Positions 54,863 to 64,000 of a stretch of 64,000 nucleotides of DNA are shown in pieces. This DNA comes from JABDMH01 sp965223215. Its GTDB lineage: Bacteria > Bacteroidota > Bacteroidia > Chitinophagales > Saprospiraceae. Location of the stretch: positions 7,812,001 through 7,876,000 of the forward strand of contig CBDCVZ010000010.1 in the NCBI GenBank assembly GCA_965223215.1, given 5' to 3'. Both the position numbers and the translations under genes were made by a program. Below the pieces are notes generated by a model. It ran no database searches. It saw nothing but the letters and a program-made list of their open reading frames with translations, and had not been told where the DNA came from. Position 1 is the stretch's first letter; every line of letters starts with the position of its first letter.

Positions 54863-56008
54863 ATGACCAAATTTTGGCCCTTCATTTTGTTGTGGCCCTA
54901 TGTGCTATATGCCCAAGAAAAAGAATCCTGGATAGATCTTGATTCAGAGCAATGGCCACAGATTGCCCTCACTAATCATGTTCAATTTAAGAATGGCGAC
55001 CGCTACATCGATCCATCTTTTGAGTACGCAGGCACTGGATTTCTTATTGATACGGGGTCCGATACGCTAGCGGCTACGGCAAAGCACGTGTTGTGGGTTG
55101 CGAAGAATTCCGAGTCTCTATCGGTGGAGGTCAATGAGCAACTTGATTCATGGATCATGAGACCCAAGAGTGAAACAAAGGAGCACATTGTTATTGATCA
55201 GCTTTTGAACGAAGACTCAACGGAGCAACTGCAAGGGTATGGTTCCTCGATCACCGAGAGGGACTGGCTCATCTTTACGGTGAAAAAAACATCTCCCAAT
55301 ATTTATCCTCTCAAGCCAAGGTTTTCAGCGATAAAAAAAGGCGAGAAAGTCTACATTTTGAGTTGTGCATATGAGGATCCGCACCCTACTGTTTCGAAAG
55401 GTAAACTATTGAGAAAGGAAGGCATGGATCTCTTGCTGGAGCGTAAGTCCTCAAAAAACAAACCCGGCTCCAGTGGGTCTCCCGTCATCGATGCCAGGGG
55501 CCATTTAATTGGTATTCTCTCATCTGCCACCATTGATCATCAAACAGGAGAACACATTTTGGTGGCTGTATCAACAGAATATTTAGAGAAGGTGCTTTTG
55601 CAAAAAGAAGGTTTCAACGAGCCCAAGAAGGATTATGGTGCGTTAATTTTTGACCTGGTATTAAATATGGGTGCCAAGGTGGCCACCCGGAAATACCGAT
55701 CGTTAGTCAAAGATCCAAGAAACTACTACATCTATAATCTCCGCAGCTCCCATAGAAATGGTTTGCGCGAGGCTGGTGAAAAACTGCTCGAACTTAATCG
55801 GATCAAAGAAGCGATTCACATTTTGAAATTAAACGCAAAGGTTCAAACTCATTTTTATTTGCATCATAATTTGCTTGCCCAAGCCTATGTCCGCGCTGGG
55901 AAAACGAGAAAAGCGATCAAGAGCTATGGTCGCTCCATCGATGCATTTGATGATGAAACCAAGAATGATGCTTTTGCTCAATTGGAAGAGCTATTAGTTC
56001 GGAAATAG
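54863..56008 (+). CDS. Trypsin-like serine protease with C-terminal TPR-like repeats
   Basis: The ATG at 54863 gives 381 residues with a short signal peptide (cut near YAQ); an upstream in-frame ATG at 54743 lacks a signal. The protease triad is H75 in ATAKHVLW, probably D134 in ITERDWLIF, and S206 in KPGSSGSPVID. Residues about 310-381 form two or three helical repeats of TPR type (LREAGEKLLELNRIKEAIHI, then LAQAYVRAGKTRKAIKSYGRS). The TPRs may bind a partner or hold the enzyme to a complex. It is divergent from the CBM9-hydrolase gene. Confidence 0.88.
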   Translation: MTKFWPFILLWPYVLYAQEKESWIDLDSEQWPQIALTNHVQFKNGDRYIDPSFEYAGTGFLIDTGSDTLAATAKHVLWVAKNSESLSVEVNEQLDSWIMRPKSETKEHIVIDQLLNEDSTEQLQGYGSSITERDWLIFTVKKTSPNIYPLKPRFSAIKKGEKVYILSCAYEDPHPTVSKGKLLRKEGMDLLLERKSSKNKPGSSGSPVIDARGHLIGILSSATIDHQTGEHILVAVSTEYLEKVLLQKEGFNEPKKDYGALIFDLVLNMGAKVATRKYRSLVKDPRNYYIYNLRSSHRNGLREAGEKLLELNRIKEAIHILKLNAKVQTHFYLHHNLLAQAYVRAGKTRKAIKSYGRSIDAFDDETKNDAFAQLEELLVRK

Positions 56009-56104
56009 TCGGGTGGGGTAAGTAAATCACAGGCAAGGACTTGTGGAGTGCATGTCAACTAATTTGTTCTTATGTTTATCATCTCATCATTCAATGACTA
56101 GATC

Positions 56105-57448
56105 ATGAAACGAATCTCTGTTGGTTTTTGCACACTGCTATGGTTTTCAGGCTTTACCCAAGTTCAGATTCACGAATTTCCAGAGTCCGGATTTGAGGAG
56201 CGAATAAGGGATCATATTTTGAAGATGCGGATTATCGATTCACATGAACACTTGAGGGACCAGAAAGATGTGGTCGGAAATGTAACTTTTGATTTTATGT
56301 TACTGCTCCATCACTATGCAGCTAGCGACTTGCAATCAGCTGGTTTACCTGGTGAACTTTTTAACGATCTTATTACGGATAAATACTCTGTAGAGGAAAA
56401 ATGGAAAATTATCAAACCGTATTGGCGAGCTGCTCGCAATACTGCTTATTGTCGCTCGGTATTGACGTCAATCAAAGCGCTGTTTGATCTGGATGATTTA
56501 AGTGATGATACCTATTTCGAAATTTCACAGAGAATTAAAAAAGCACATGAAGATTCTGATTGGTATGAGAAAATCCTACGCGATAAAGCACAAATTGATT
56601 TGGCCGTGCAAGATGTACGGAGTGTACGCTCACCGAGTGATTTGTTTGTGAATGTAGAGCGTTTCGATGATTTCGTAAATATTCTAAGCAAGCAAGATCT
56701 CCTGAATCAAGCGAACAAAGTTGGATTTACTATTGAAACGCTTGAAGATTTAATCAAGGGTCTGGTTTTTCAATTTGATCGTGCTTTGGAAAACAAGATG
56801 ATTGGGGTAAAAACGGGGCTGGCATATCATCGGATCCTTCACTTTGAAAATGTACCGAGAAATGACGCACTAAAGATATTTGGAGAAATCGTGAATCGCG
56901 AAGGGGGTGAATCCCTCGCTTTTAAGGATGCTAAGCCTTTGCAAGATTATATGATGCATCAACTGATCAAATTAATCATGCAACACGATTTACCGCTGCA
57001 AATACACACGGGATTACAAGCTGGTAATGGCAATATAATCACCAACTCAAACCCCACTCACCTGGCCAATTTATTTTTAGAATATCGCGATGTGACTTTT
57101 TGTCTATTCCATGGTGGATACCCATACGGAGGAGAGTTGTCCACCCTGGCGAAGAATTTTCGCAATGTCTATATTGACATGTGCTGGACACAGATTATAT
57201 CCCCATCCTATAGCATCCGCTATTTACATGAATGGCTGGAGACTGTACCAGCCAATAAGATTATGGCTTTTGGAGGTGATTATCAATATGCTGAAAATGT
57301 CTTGGCCCATTCCATCATGGCCAAGAAGGTCGTCACCCGCGTCTTGACGGAGAAAGTGGCATCTGGCTACCTAAGGGAAGCGGAGGCCATTGACATTGCC
57401 AATATGTTATTGTACGAGAATGCAGAACGATTGTTTGCAGGTGAATAA
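56105..57448 (+). CDS. Secreted amidohydrolase-family protein
   Basis: A 447-residue protein with a signal peptide (cut near GFTQVQ). The metal site begins with IIDSHEHL (H47, H49), and later come LPLQIHTGLQAGNG, FCLFHGGYPYGGE and MAFGGDYQ, the latter in the position of the terminal aspartate. This layout is of the amidohydrolase type 2/uronate-isomerase-like superfamily. The substrate could be a sugar acid or a carboxylic acid; export is unusual for a uronate isomerase. Confidence 0.85.
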   Translation: MKRISVGFCTLLWFSGFTQVQIHEFPESGFEERIRDHILKMRIIDSHEHLRDQKDVVGNVTFDFMLLLHHYAASDLQSAGLPGELFNDLITDKYSVEEKWKIIKPYWRAARNTAYCRSVLTSIKALFDLDDLSDDTYFEISQRIKKAHEDSDWYEKILRDKAQIDLAVQDVRSVRSPSDLFVNVERFDDFVNILSKQDLLNQANKVGFTIETLEDLIKGLVFQFDRALENKMIGVKTGLAYHRILHFENVPRNDALKIFGEIVNREGGESLAFKDAKPLQDYMMHQLIKLIMQHDLPLQIHTGLQAGNGNIITNSNPTHLANLFLEYRDVTFCLFHGGYPYGGELSTLAKNFRNVYIDMCWTQIISPSYSIRYLHEWLETVPANKIMAFGGDYQYAENVLAHSIMAKKVVTRVLTEKVASGYLREAEAIDIANMLLYENAERLFAGE

Positions 57449-57708
57449 AAGCAGAGGTCAAAACCCTCGTTTGGTAATGGGTCTTGCATAAAAGACTCGA
57501 CACAGCAAGAAAGTTGGATCAGTTCCTTTGAACACTTCAGGTTTCAATCTCTGATCTTTCCAGTAGGGTACTTGGTAGTGAGGCTCTAATGATTTGAACG
57601 GAAGTAGCCAGAAGCGCTCTTGTTACATCTTTGCCAAAACCATTATTTTGCTAGTAGGTTTTGATTTTCCTATTATTGGAAATGCACCTTTGTTTCTTAT
57701 TTGTTCCT

Positions 57709-60426
57709 GTGAGAATCAAGCTACATATTTTTATGTATTGGGCCTTCATATTCATGCTCGCACCTTTTGGCCTAGCCCAACAAGAGGAGGTACTCCAAAT
57801 GACATCTCCTGAAAAAATCTACTTACAATTGGATGGTAATGTGTATACCACCGATAACGTCATTTGGTTTAAATGCATTATAACTGATGCAATGGACCAC
57901 ACGCCTACTGCAGCCAGCACGGTGGTCTATGTGGAGCTGATCGATCCCTCGGAGAACATACGTGAAACCAAAATGGTGAAAATCACCAAGGGCATCGGTG
58001 TCGGTTTTTTTCAGTTGAATGAAGACTATAACCATGGTGATTATCTGATTCGGGCCTATACGGAGTGGAACAAGAATTTTGGATCTGCATTCATTTTTCA
58101 AACGTATGTTCGCCTACTAAACTCGGACCGACAACCAACTGCGAAAATTATTGAGGACATCGTGATTGCAAGTGGTAATCATGAAAATCAGAAGCTTCAA
58201 GCGTCACTAGATCCCCTGGCGATTGATAGCCTTCATGATAAGGACTTGACGACCTACGTCTGGCTTGATAAGCACAAAGAAACATTCCATATCGACAAGC
58301 AAAAAGATGGTAAATATCGACTCGATATGTTGATTCCAGATACCTGTAGAACAGCGACTATACAATTCGAAACTGAAAACCAGTATCACTACTCGAAAAC
58401 TATCCTATTAAAAGAGGGCCTTGATCTCCAATTTTTTCCCGAGAGCGGCAGGATGGTCCACGGGGTGCCAAGTAAGGTCGCATTCAAAGCTGTAGACTTT
58501 ACGGGAGCAGGTAGGCGCGTGAATGGATTTATTATTAATGCCAAGGGACAAAGAATCACAGAATTTCAGAGTAACGAACTGGGCATGGGGACTTTTTTAA
58601 TTGGATCACCTGATATTGAGGCGGCCTATGTCGCAAGACTTTTTTCCTCTGACAAAGCACAAAATTTTACCACAACTTACAGGCTGCCAGAAGTAGCAGG
58701 GAACGGCCACGTTCTTACAGTGAATGCAAGACCAGATCAGATTTCGATCATTTGTCAAACGAACCACCCATCAAATGAAAAGCTTCACCTTCGAGTTGCC
58801 GCTCGTGGTGTTGACTATTTTGAAATAAAAGGACAGATGATATCAGGAACTATGAGAGCTTCTATCAGCCCACGCAATTTGCCAGAGGGCATCATTGCGA
58901 TTACGATGATGGATTCTTCTGATAGAATCCTTGCAGAGAGGTTATTCTTTAATGAAAAATTAGAAGATAGAATCGACATCAAACTCGAGACGGATCAAGA
59001 TGTGTATTATCAACGTGAGCCAACCGTGCTAGATATTCAGACCACTGACAATAAAGGCCTACCGGTAGCTGCTCATTTATCTCTTCTCGTACTTGATAAG
59101 GCATTAAAAGGAAGAATACAAGATCTCCGAGACAACATCTTAACCTATTTTCTCCTAAACTCTGAACTTCGTGGTCATGTTGAGAATCCTGGTTTCTATT
59201 TTAATGATACTACCGTGGATAGAGCCACTCATCTAGATGCGCTCCTACTAACCCAGGGCTGGAGGAAGTATAATTATGCCAATATGGATCCTCAGATCGT
59301 TTTTCCTCCTGAGACAAATTTGTCAGTTTCGGGCCAGATCCGTGGTCCGGTGCTGAGCCCCAATAGAAAAAATCTAAAATTGACCCTGATGACATTGGGT
59401 GTGCCACGGACTTTTCTGACCGATACAGCCGATCACGCTGGAAGATTTTATTTCAAGATCAGTGATCATTTTGCTGAAAATCTCAACATCTTATTCCTGG
59501 TCGAGGACAAACATGGTAGAAAGAGGAATCATACTATCACGGTCGACAAAAGACAAAAACCACCGATCATTTTTGATCGTTCGAGATCCTTTGACTTAAT
59601 GATTCCTGAAGTCAACGAAATAGTTAAGAGCAATTTACGACATAAGAAAATTAAAGATGCGCAGTTGCTAGATGGATCCATAATTGATCTTGACGAGGTC
59701 GTGGTAAAAAGTTATAGATTGACGCCAGCTCGAAAGAAGGTGGCCGCTCGTTTTGGTTCGCCCCGCACAATTATTGATGGATCAATGATTCAGGAGAAAG
59801 AAGCGGATTGGTCGACCGGCTTATTTAGTGTTCTTAAATTCAATTTTCGAGGTCTGATTGAAATCAGAAGATGGCGAAATGAATTCTTATATGCGCAGGT
59901 AATAGGAGGTGGCCCAACACTTGTTGTCATGGATGGCATTCCTGTAGAGTTTTATGAGTATCCCCTGATTCAAAATATACCGCCCAGCGAGGTTGTGAGT
60001 TTCGAAATCATTAGTCTTGCTAAGAATTTTGCCGACCTCTACCGTCAGGTATTTCCAGAGGTACCTGCCCTTGCCGTACCGAGAATTGGGAGTGTAGTGG
60101 CAATTTATACGAAATCTGGGCAGGGAATCTACGGAACAAGAAAACCCAAGGGCATTTTTCGGACATCGATTCCTACTTTTAGTCCGAGCCGGGAGTTTTA
60201 CGCACCCAAATATCAATCAGCACAACAAATTGATTGGTCCACACCAGACTTGAGGTCCTTAATTCACTGGGATCCTGAATTAGTTTCTGACGCCTCAGGC
60301 AAAACCTCCACGAGTTTTTTTAATGCAGATAAACTAGGTGAAATGCAGATCGTCGTTGAGGCAATATCTGGTGATGGGAAAATTGGATATCAGGCAATGA
60401 CCTATCAGGTAACCAAATCGGAGTGA
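57709..60426 (+). CDS. Large secreted protein with MG2-like domains and a TonB-plug-like region, no barrel
   Basis: The start is uncertain: GTG at 57709 gives an ideal signal peptide (MRIKLHIFMYWAFIFMLAPF then GLAQQ); ATG at 57682 or 57733 are alternatives. The N-terminal part (about 25-120: EKIYLQLDGNVYTTDNVIWF) is like the MG2 domain of alpha-2-macroglobulin-like proteins. The region about 665-810 resembles a TonB-dependent receptor plug (LDEVVVKSYRLTP, VVMDGIPVEFYEY and SVVAIYTKSG), but no barrel follows; a beta domain of about 85 residues ends the protein. Such proteins are frequent in Bacteroidota near surface systems; function is unknown. Confidence 0.82.
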   Translation: MRIKLHIFMYWAFIFMLAPFGLAQQEEVLQMTSPEKIYLQLDGNVYTTDNVIWFKCIITDAMDHTPTAASTVVYVELIDPSENIRETKMVKITKGIGVGFFQLNEDYNHGDYLIRAYTEWNKNFGSAFIFQTYVRLLNSDRQPTAKIIEDIVIASGNHENQKLQASLDPLAIDSLHDKDLTTYVWLDKHKETFHIDKQKDGKYRLDMLIPDTCRTATIQFETENQYHYSKTILLKEGLDLQFFPESGRMVHGVPSKVAFKAVDFTGAGRRVNGFIINAKGQRITEFQSNELGMGTFLIGSPDIEAAYVARLFSSDKAQNFTTTYRLPEVAGNGHVLTVNARPDQISIICQTNHPSNEKLHLRVAARGVDYFEIKGQMISGTMRASISPRNLPEGIIAITMMDSSDRILAERLFFNEKLEDRIDIKLETDQDVYYQREPTVLDIQTTDNKGLPVAAHLSLLVLDKALKGRIQDLRDNILTYFLLNSELRGHVENPGFYFNDTTVDRATHLDALLLTQGWRKYNYANMDPQIVFPPETNLSVSGQIRGPVLSPNRKNLKLTLMTLGVPRTFLTDTADHAGRFYFKISDHFAENLNILFLVEDKHGRKRNHTITVDKRQKPPIIFDRSRSFDLMIPEVNEIVKSNLRHKKIKDAQLLDGSIIDLDEVVVKSYRLTPARKKVAARFGSPRTIIDGSMIQEKEADWSTGLFSVLKFNFRGLIEIRRWRNEFLYAQVIGGGPTLVVMDGIPVEFYEYPLIQNIPPSEVVSFEIISLAKNFADLYRQVFPEVPALAVPRIGSVVAIYTKSGQGIYGTRKPKGIFRTSIPTFSPSREFYAPKYQSAQQIDWSTPDLRSLIHWDPELVSDASGKTSTSFFNADKLGEMQIVVEAISGDGKIGYQAMTYQVTKSE

Positions 60427-60534
60427 TCCCCTTATCTAGATATGAGACGCTTCAAAGGTTCTTTGACCGGTGTTTTACCAATGCACCAAGTTTGGCAGGG
60501 AGTGCATCTAATAAAGGTTAACTACCACTAGCAT

Positions 60535-61989
60535 ATGTCTATTCTGAGATCACTTATCCCTTTTTCATTTTTATTAGTTGGTTGCACAGTACCTAACTAC
60601 GACGATATCAATCTGGATCACTATGGTGCGCTAGAAAATACAGAACTCGAGATTATGATTGAAGGAGATTTAGATAGCTGTACCATTCAGATTCAAAATG
60701 GTCAACCTCTGCAAGGGTTGGAAAGCATTGATACGACATTATTTTTTGAAGGTAGTCGAACGAGTTTGTCTCAAAAAATTACACTCGAACGGCCCTCCAT
60801 TGTGCTTTTGACAGTCAATGAAATGCAGCGAGAGGTTTTTCTGGTGCCAGATTGCAATAATGATCTACACATTACTTTACAGAGGAACGCAATGAAACTG
60901 CATTTTCAAGATGATGACATACGAAATATTAATCACTATTACCAACAAAAGGCAAAAATCGGGGGAGATATGTTCTTGAGAAAACTCATGACCAGCTCCG
61001 TTGCAAGGCCCACATTGTCACAAGCGGTGGATTCCATTCAGGGAGTGGAATCCAGATTAAATCAGTTGCTGCAGGCGTCAAAATTATCGTTCGAATTGCC
61101 GGACTGGTTCGTCTCGTTCGAAGAAAAGAATATTGAATATTTACGCATCATGCTGCAAGCCGGTGCTCCGCGAGTTCGCATGCTTGTATTTGGAATGAAA
61201 GATTCACTACGCAGGGAGGCAAAAAATAAAAGTCTTGCATTTGACCTCAATGATGAGCTAGCTTTGACTACACCCCATTTCTTATCTTCCTTACCTTTTT
61301 TTCTCACCGCCGACTCGAATGGAATCAAAATTGATGATATAGATCCAGTCAGACATTTGAGCTTATCCTTTCAGAAAAGTAGCCTGATTCAAAGTGAGAG
61401 AGTGCAAGATGTATTTAGGTCATACCTTTTTCATCGGATATCCCGAGCGAGCACTCATTATCCCGATTCCCTAACACATCTAATCAAGGCAACCGTTTCA
61501 ACGTCAATGAAATCCTACCTTAGCCGCGTCGAAGAAAAATATCTTCAATTAAATGGTTTGCCAGCTCCACCCATTCACCTAAAAGATACTAGAGGCAACT
61601 TGGTCTCGCTCAGAGATTTTCGCGGCAACTTAGTTCTGGTGGATTTTTGGTTTGTTGGATGCAAGTTTTGTAGGTTGGAGCATCCATTTATCGAGAAATT
61701 AATCGACGAATTCCGGGATCAAGATTTTAAGGTTATCCAAATCTGTATGAAATCCGATCCAGAGTCCTGGAAGGACCTTAAAGATGACCTAGTTGGGACA
61801 GCATTGTACAGCAATACATACTGGGATCGAAGACTTGCGAAAACCTATAAAATCAATGGTTATCCTAGGTATGTTTTGATCGACAAAGAAGGAATTGTTT
61901 TGGAAGGTTGGTGCGAGAGGCCTAGTGATCCGATGATGAGGAAGAGAATCATCGACTATTTTTCAGGGGTAGGACCTGATGAAATTTAG
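60535..61989 (+). CDS. TlpA-like thioredoxin-fold lipoprotein
   Basis: A 484-residue protein with lipobox LVGC (C17), an N-terminal region of about 330 residues (partly DUF4369-like beta sequence followed by helices), and a C-terminal TlpA-like thioredoxin domain (about 345-480). The active site is FWFVGCKFCRLEHP, so CKFC instead of the more common CxPC, and the cis-proline is in NGYPRYVLID. It should act as a thiol-disulfide oxidoreductase in the periplasm. The gene follows the plug-containing protein by 108 bp and a small lipoprotein gene follows by 70 bp. Confidence 0.88.
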   Translation: MSILRSLIPFSFLLVGCTVPNYDDINLDHYGALENTELEIMIEGDLDSCTIQIQNGQPLQGLESIDTTLFFEGSRTSLSQKITLERPSIVLLTVNEMQREVFLVPDCNNDLHITLQRNAMKLHFQDDDIRNINHYYQQKAKIGGDMFLRKLMTSSVARPTLSQAVDSIQGVESRLNQLLQASKLSFELPDWFVSFEEKNIEYLRIMLQAGAPRVRMLVFGMKDSLRREAKNKSLAFDLNDELALTTPHFLSSLPFFLTADSNGIKIDDIDPVRHLSLSFQKSSLIQSERVQDVFRSYLFHRISRASTHYPDSLTHLIKATVSTSMKSYLSRVEEKYLQLNGLPAPPIHLKDTRGNLVSLRDFRGNLVLVDFWFVGCKFCRLEHPFIEKLIDEFRDQDFKVIQICMKSDPESWKDLKDDLVGTALYSNTYWDRRLAKTYKINGYPRYVLIDKEGIVLEGWCERPSDPMMRKRIIDYFSGVGPDEI

Positions 61990-62059
61990 GATTTGAAATT
62001 TTCCATTAGCGATGCATGAATATTTTAGAATAATTCGTTTTAGGGAAAGGGTGGTATCT

Positions 62060-62491
62060 ATGTTGAGAGTTTTTCTGGTACTTTGTCTTTTTGGCTGCCA
62101 AGAGGGGAGTCATCGGACGACTGAGGCTTTTGTGGTCGAAGGAAGGGTTACGGACTCTGATGAAAATCCCATCGAATCAGCCCACATTGAGGTCGCTGAG
62201 ACGATTCACATCACCAATCTTACCGATAATAATGAAGGCTTTGAAGAACATCGCGGTACCTTGGGGCAAGGTTGGTCGGGGTCTGACGGCTTCTTTAAAC
62301 TTGAAATAACGACCGGAAGGCAACCGACGCTAAAAGAAATATTGGTGACAAAGTCGTCCTTTGTCATCTATAGATCACCAATTTCATTGGGTGCGGACTC
62401 TGCCGCCAAGATCCTTGAGGTAAAATTAGATAGGCAAATTGAGTCCAACCCATCCCTAAATAATGCTCCGCTAATCGAGGTTGGTAAATAA
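62060..62491 (+). CDS. Small lipoprotein with carboxypeptidase-regulatory-like fold
   Basis: The ATG at 62060 has an AAAGGGTGG ribosome-binding site nearby and a lipobox LFGC (C13), giving 143 residues. An upstream ATG at 62012 lacks a signal. The mature protein has the beta-sandwich pattern VVEGRVTDSDENPIESAHIEV and SDGFFKLEITTG, as in carboxypeptidase-regulatory-like or transthyretin-like domains. It may be co-transcribed with the TlpA-like gene. Function is unknown. Confidence 0.75.
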   Translation: MLRVFLVLCLFGCQEGSHRTTEAFVVEGRVTDSDENPIESAHIEVAETIHITNLTDNNEGFEEHRGTLGQGWSGSDGFFKLEITTGRQPTLKEILVTKSSFVIYRSPISLGADSAAKILEVKLDRQIESNPSLNNAPLIEVGK

Positions 62492-62539
62492 GCGCTTTCA
62501 ACGCTAAGCCTAAAAAATCAAAAATTAATGGAGGATAGA

Positions 62540-63379
62540 TTATTCCATCATACGCAATAGTCCATTGGCATAACCGACGCACTCTGCCAATCCTGGCAAG
62601 GGATCTTTTTCATCCTTTTCAAATTCGATAGCCATCACGCCCAGATAATTAATTTCTCTCAAGGTTTTTAATACCGCAGGAAAATCGATGATTCCTCGAC
62701 CAAACTCTACCGATTTTCCCTCGGCAGCGGCTTGATCTACGTCCTTGAGATGGATGTCATACAGACGATCACGGTATTTTTTAATTTTTTCAATGGGATC
62801 CTCATTAATTCGTACGACGTGACCTATATCGATGCAGTAGCCAATGCGGGGATCCAAATTTTTAATTTTATCATAAATATGGTCTACGCTGGAATACAAT
62901 TTATCTCCTGGACCATGATTGTGAATGGCAATTTTGATATCTGTGCTTTTCACCTTTTTCTCTACCAACGGAAGTAGTTCGTGAGCGGGGACACCGATGA
63001 TTGTGCTCAGACCCGCGTATTGTGCATAGCTAAAAGCCTGTTCAACCTGCTCTTCTGTGGGCATATAAACCACCCCAGCTCCGTACAGGTTGATACCAGC
63101 ATCGGTGACTTTTTTACGAATAGATGACAGTTCCTCCCTGCTCGATTCAAGTGGCATATGCATACTCTTGCAGGCCAGATGTTTGAGATTTAGTCGAGCA
63201 CAGGCGGCGATCATTTGATCGAGCGGTAAAGCACGCAAGGTGTAAGAGGCAAGTCCCAATTTTAGACTACTGATACCGGGCATGGGTTTTGAAGACAATG
63301 GCTTACCGTCAGGATATAGGCCAATACCGAGGGAAGCTGCACCCAAAGTCTTGATAAAATCTTTTCTTGAATATGTCAT
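62540..63379 (-). CDS. Sugar phosphate isomerase/epimerase-like TIM-barrel protein, exported
   Basis: The ATG at 63379 gives 279 residues starting MTYSRKDFIKTLGAASLGIG, a Tat-like signal with RK in place of RR. The AP-endonuclease-2/xylose-isomerase-like barrel has metal-ligand segments IAIHNHGPGD, GYCIDIGHVV, LYDIHLKDVD and MAIEFEKDE. Family members isomerise or epimerise sugars, or act as inosose dehydratases. It lies 53 bp downstream of an aminotransferase gene on the same strand, so the two may be an operon. Confidence 0.88.
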   Translation of the reverse strand: MTYSRKDFIKTLGAASLGIGLYPDGKPLSSKPMPGISSLKLGLASYTLRALPLDQMIAACARLNLKHLACKSMHMPLESSREELSSIRKKVTDAGINLYGAGVVYMPTEEQVEQAFSYAQYAGLSTIIGVPAHELLPLVEKKVKSTDIKIAIHNHGPGDKLYSSVDHIYDKIKNLDPRIGYCIDIGHVVRINEDPIEKIKKYRDRLYDIHLKDVDQAAAEGKSVEFGRGIIDFPAVLKTLREINYLGVMAIEFEKDEKDPLPGLAECVGYANGLLRMME

Positions 63380-63432
63380 GGGTATGTTTGTTTTTATCCT
63401 CAGGCCGAAAAAATAGATCTTATGCCAAACGA

Positions 63433-64000
63433 TCAAACAATTTGATCCATGGCATCGTTAAAGATCTTTACGGTCCTTTCCACGTTCTTCAATTTATCCA
63501 AACCAAAAAGTCCTAATCGAAAAGTCTTGAAGTCGTCCGGTTCATTGCAACGCAGAGGTACTCCCTTCGCAATTTGCAGGCCTGCATCGCGAAATTTCTG
63601 GCCAGAATAAATGCCATCATCACCGGTATAGCTTACGACCACACCAGGTGATTTGAACCCTTCTGCCGCAACACTCCTGAATCCTCGCCCTTCCAAGAGG
63701 CTTCTGATTTTGTTGCCCAGTACCTGCTGAGATTCTTTTGCATGATCTAATCCAAATTCCTGAGTGTCTCTAATGGCATTTCTGAATGTGGTTAGTGCAT
63801 CAGTGGGCATGGTGGCATGATAGGCATGTCCACCTTTTTCATAAGCCTGCATTATTTGATGCCATTTTTTTAGATCACAGGCAAAACTTGAACTTGTGGA
63901 TCGTTCCATTTCAAACTTTCCATGCTTACTTAACATGACGATTCCCGCGCAAGGCGAACCACTCCAACCTTTCTGCGGTGCGGTAATCAAAGCGTCGACG
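63433..64000 (-). CDS. Class V aminotransferase (5' part outside the window)
   Basis: The frame is open to the window edge, and 189 residues are visible. It begins with the PLP-lysine region ALITAPQKGWSGSPCAGIVM, whose lysine in QKGW is the Schiff-base residue of class V enzymes. Later come the small-domain motifs AYHATMPTDALTTFRNA, VAAEGFKSPGVVVSYTGD and FRLGLFGLDKL. This fits the serine-pyruvate/alanine-glyoxylate aminotransferase group. The start lies beyond the edge. It precedes the sugar-isomerase-like gene by 53 bp. Confidence 0.85.
   Translation of the reverse strand, partial: VDALITAPQKGWSGSPCAGIVMLSKHGKFEMERSTSSSFACDLKKWHQIMQAYEKGGHAYHATMPTDALTTFRNAIRDTQEFGLDHAKESQQVLGNKIRSLLEGRGFRSVAAEGFKSPGVVVSYTGDDGIYSGQKFRDAGLQIAKGVPLRCNEPDDFKTFRLGLFGLDKLKNVERTVKIFNDAMDQIV

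Noticed and set aside
1..64000. CRISPR arrays, tRNA or rRNA genes, insertion sequences or phage genes
   Set aside because: No regularly spaced repeats, cloverleaf genes, transposase or integrase sequences were recognised anywhere in the window.

Overview
The window looks like the chromosome of a member of the Bacteroidota, probably related to Saprospiraceae. The signs are a type IX secretion C-terminal sorting domain, an outer-membrane beta-barrel receptor with a carboxypeptidase-regulatory-like N-terminus, many lipoproteins, weak Shine-Dalgarno sites and occasional TAnnTTTG promoter motifs. The family-level guess is inference; the phylum is well supported. I saw no rRNA, tRNA, CRISPR array or insertion sequence.

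Region 1 (1-3004) is the 5' part of one very large minus-strand gene made of two tandem animal-type haem peroxidase domains. Region 2 (3146-22541) is an anaerobic nitrate-respiration island. It holds an FNR-like regulator with a probable Fe-S cysteine set, a class II (B12-dependent) ribonucleotide reductase, and a tightly packed run of twelve minus-strand genes: membrane dihaem cytochrome c, narG, ric, narH, narJ, narI, a small membrane protein, two NarK-type transporters, a CMD-fold protein, an outer-membrane porin, a hemerythrin-like protein and moaA. A divergent Rrf2/NsrR-type regulator stands at its head. The logic is nitrate entry (porin, NarK), reduction (NarGHI with NarJ and MoaA-derived cofactor), export of nitrite, protection from nitric oxide damage (Ric, hemerythrin-like protein) and control by oxygen/NO sensors. 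No nitrite or NO reductase is in the window.

Region 3 (22599-37165) is a mixed stretch of mostly single genes: secreted RraA-like protein, FkbM methyltransferase, erythromycin-esterase-like protein, Tat-exported Gfo/Idh/MocA oxidoreductase, FG-GAP lipoprotein, VOC protein, PL6-like polysaccharide lyase, Stf0-type sulfotransferase, two DinB-fold proteins, a phosphotriesterase-family hydrolase and a double GNAT protein.

Region 4 (37445-42659) has an outer-membrane receptor and, after a clear hairpin terminator, the most interesting locus. A secreted protein with eight cysteines is divergent from a histidine kinase whose periplasmic sensor also has eight cysteines, followed by its OmpR-type response regulator. 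In the shared intergenic region are 11-bp direct repeats, as expected for an OmpR-family operator. This could be an undescribed cysteine-based metal or redox sensing circuit.

Region 5 (43026-64000) is again mixed: L-type lectin, CotH-like protein, second Gfo/Idh/MocA paralog, a lipoprotein with two thioredoxin folds, a stand-alone ketosynthase III, a T9SS cargo protein, a MauG/CcpA-type dihaem peroxidase, a CBM9-beta-lactamase fusion, a trypsin-like protease with TPRs, an amidohydrolase, a large secreted plug-containing protein, a TlpA-like lipoprotein, a small lipoprotein, a sugar-isomerase-like protein and the 3' part of a class V aminotransferase cut by the window edge.
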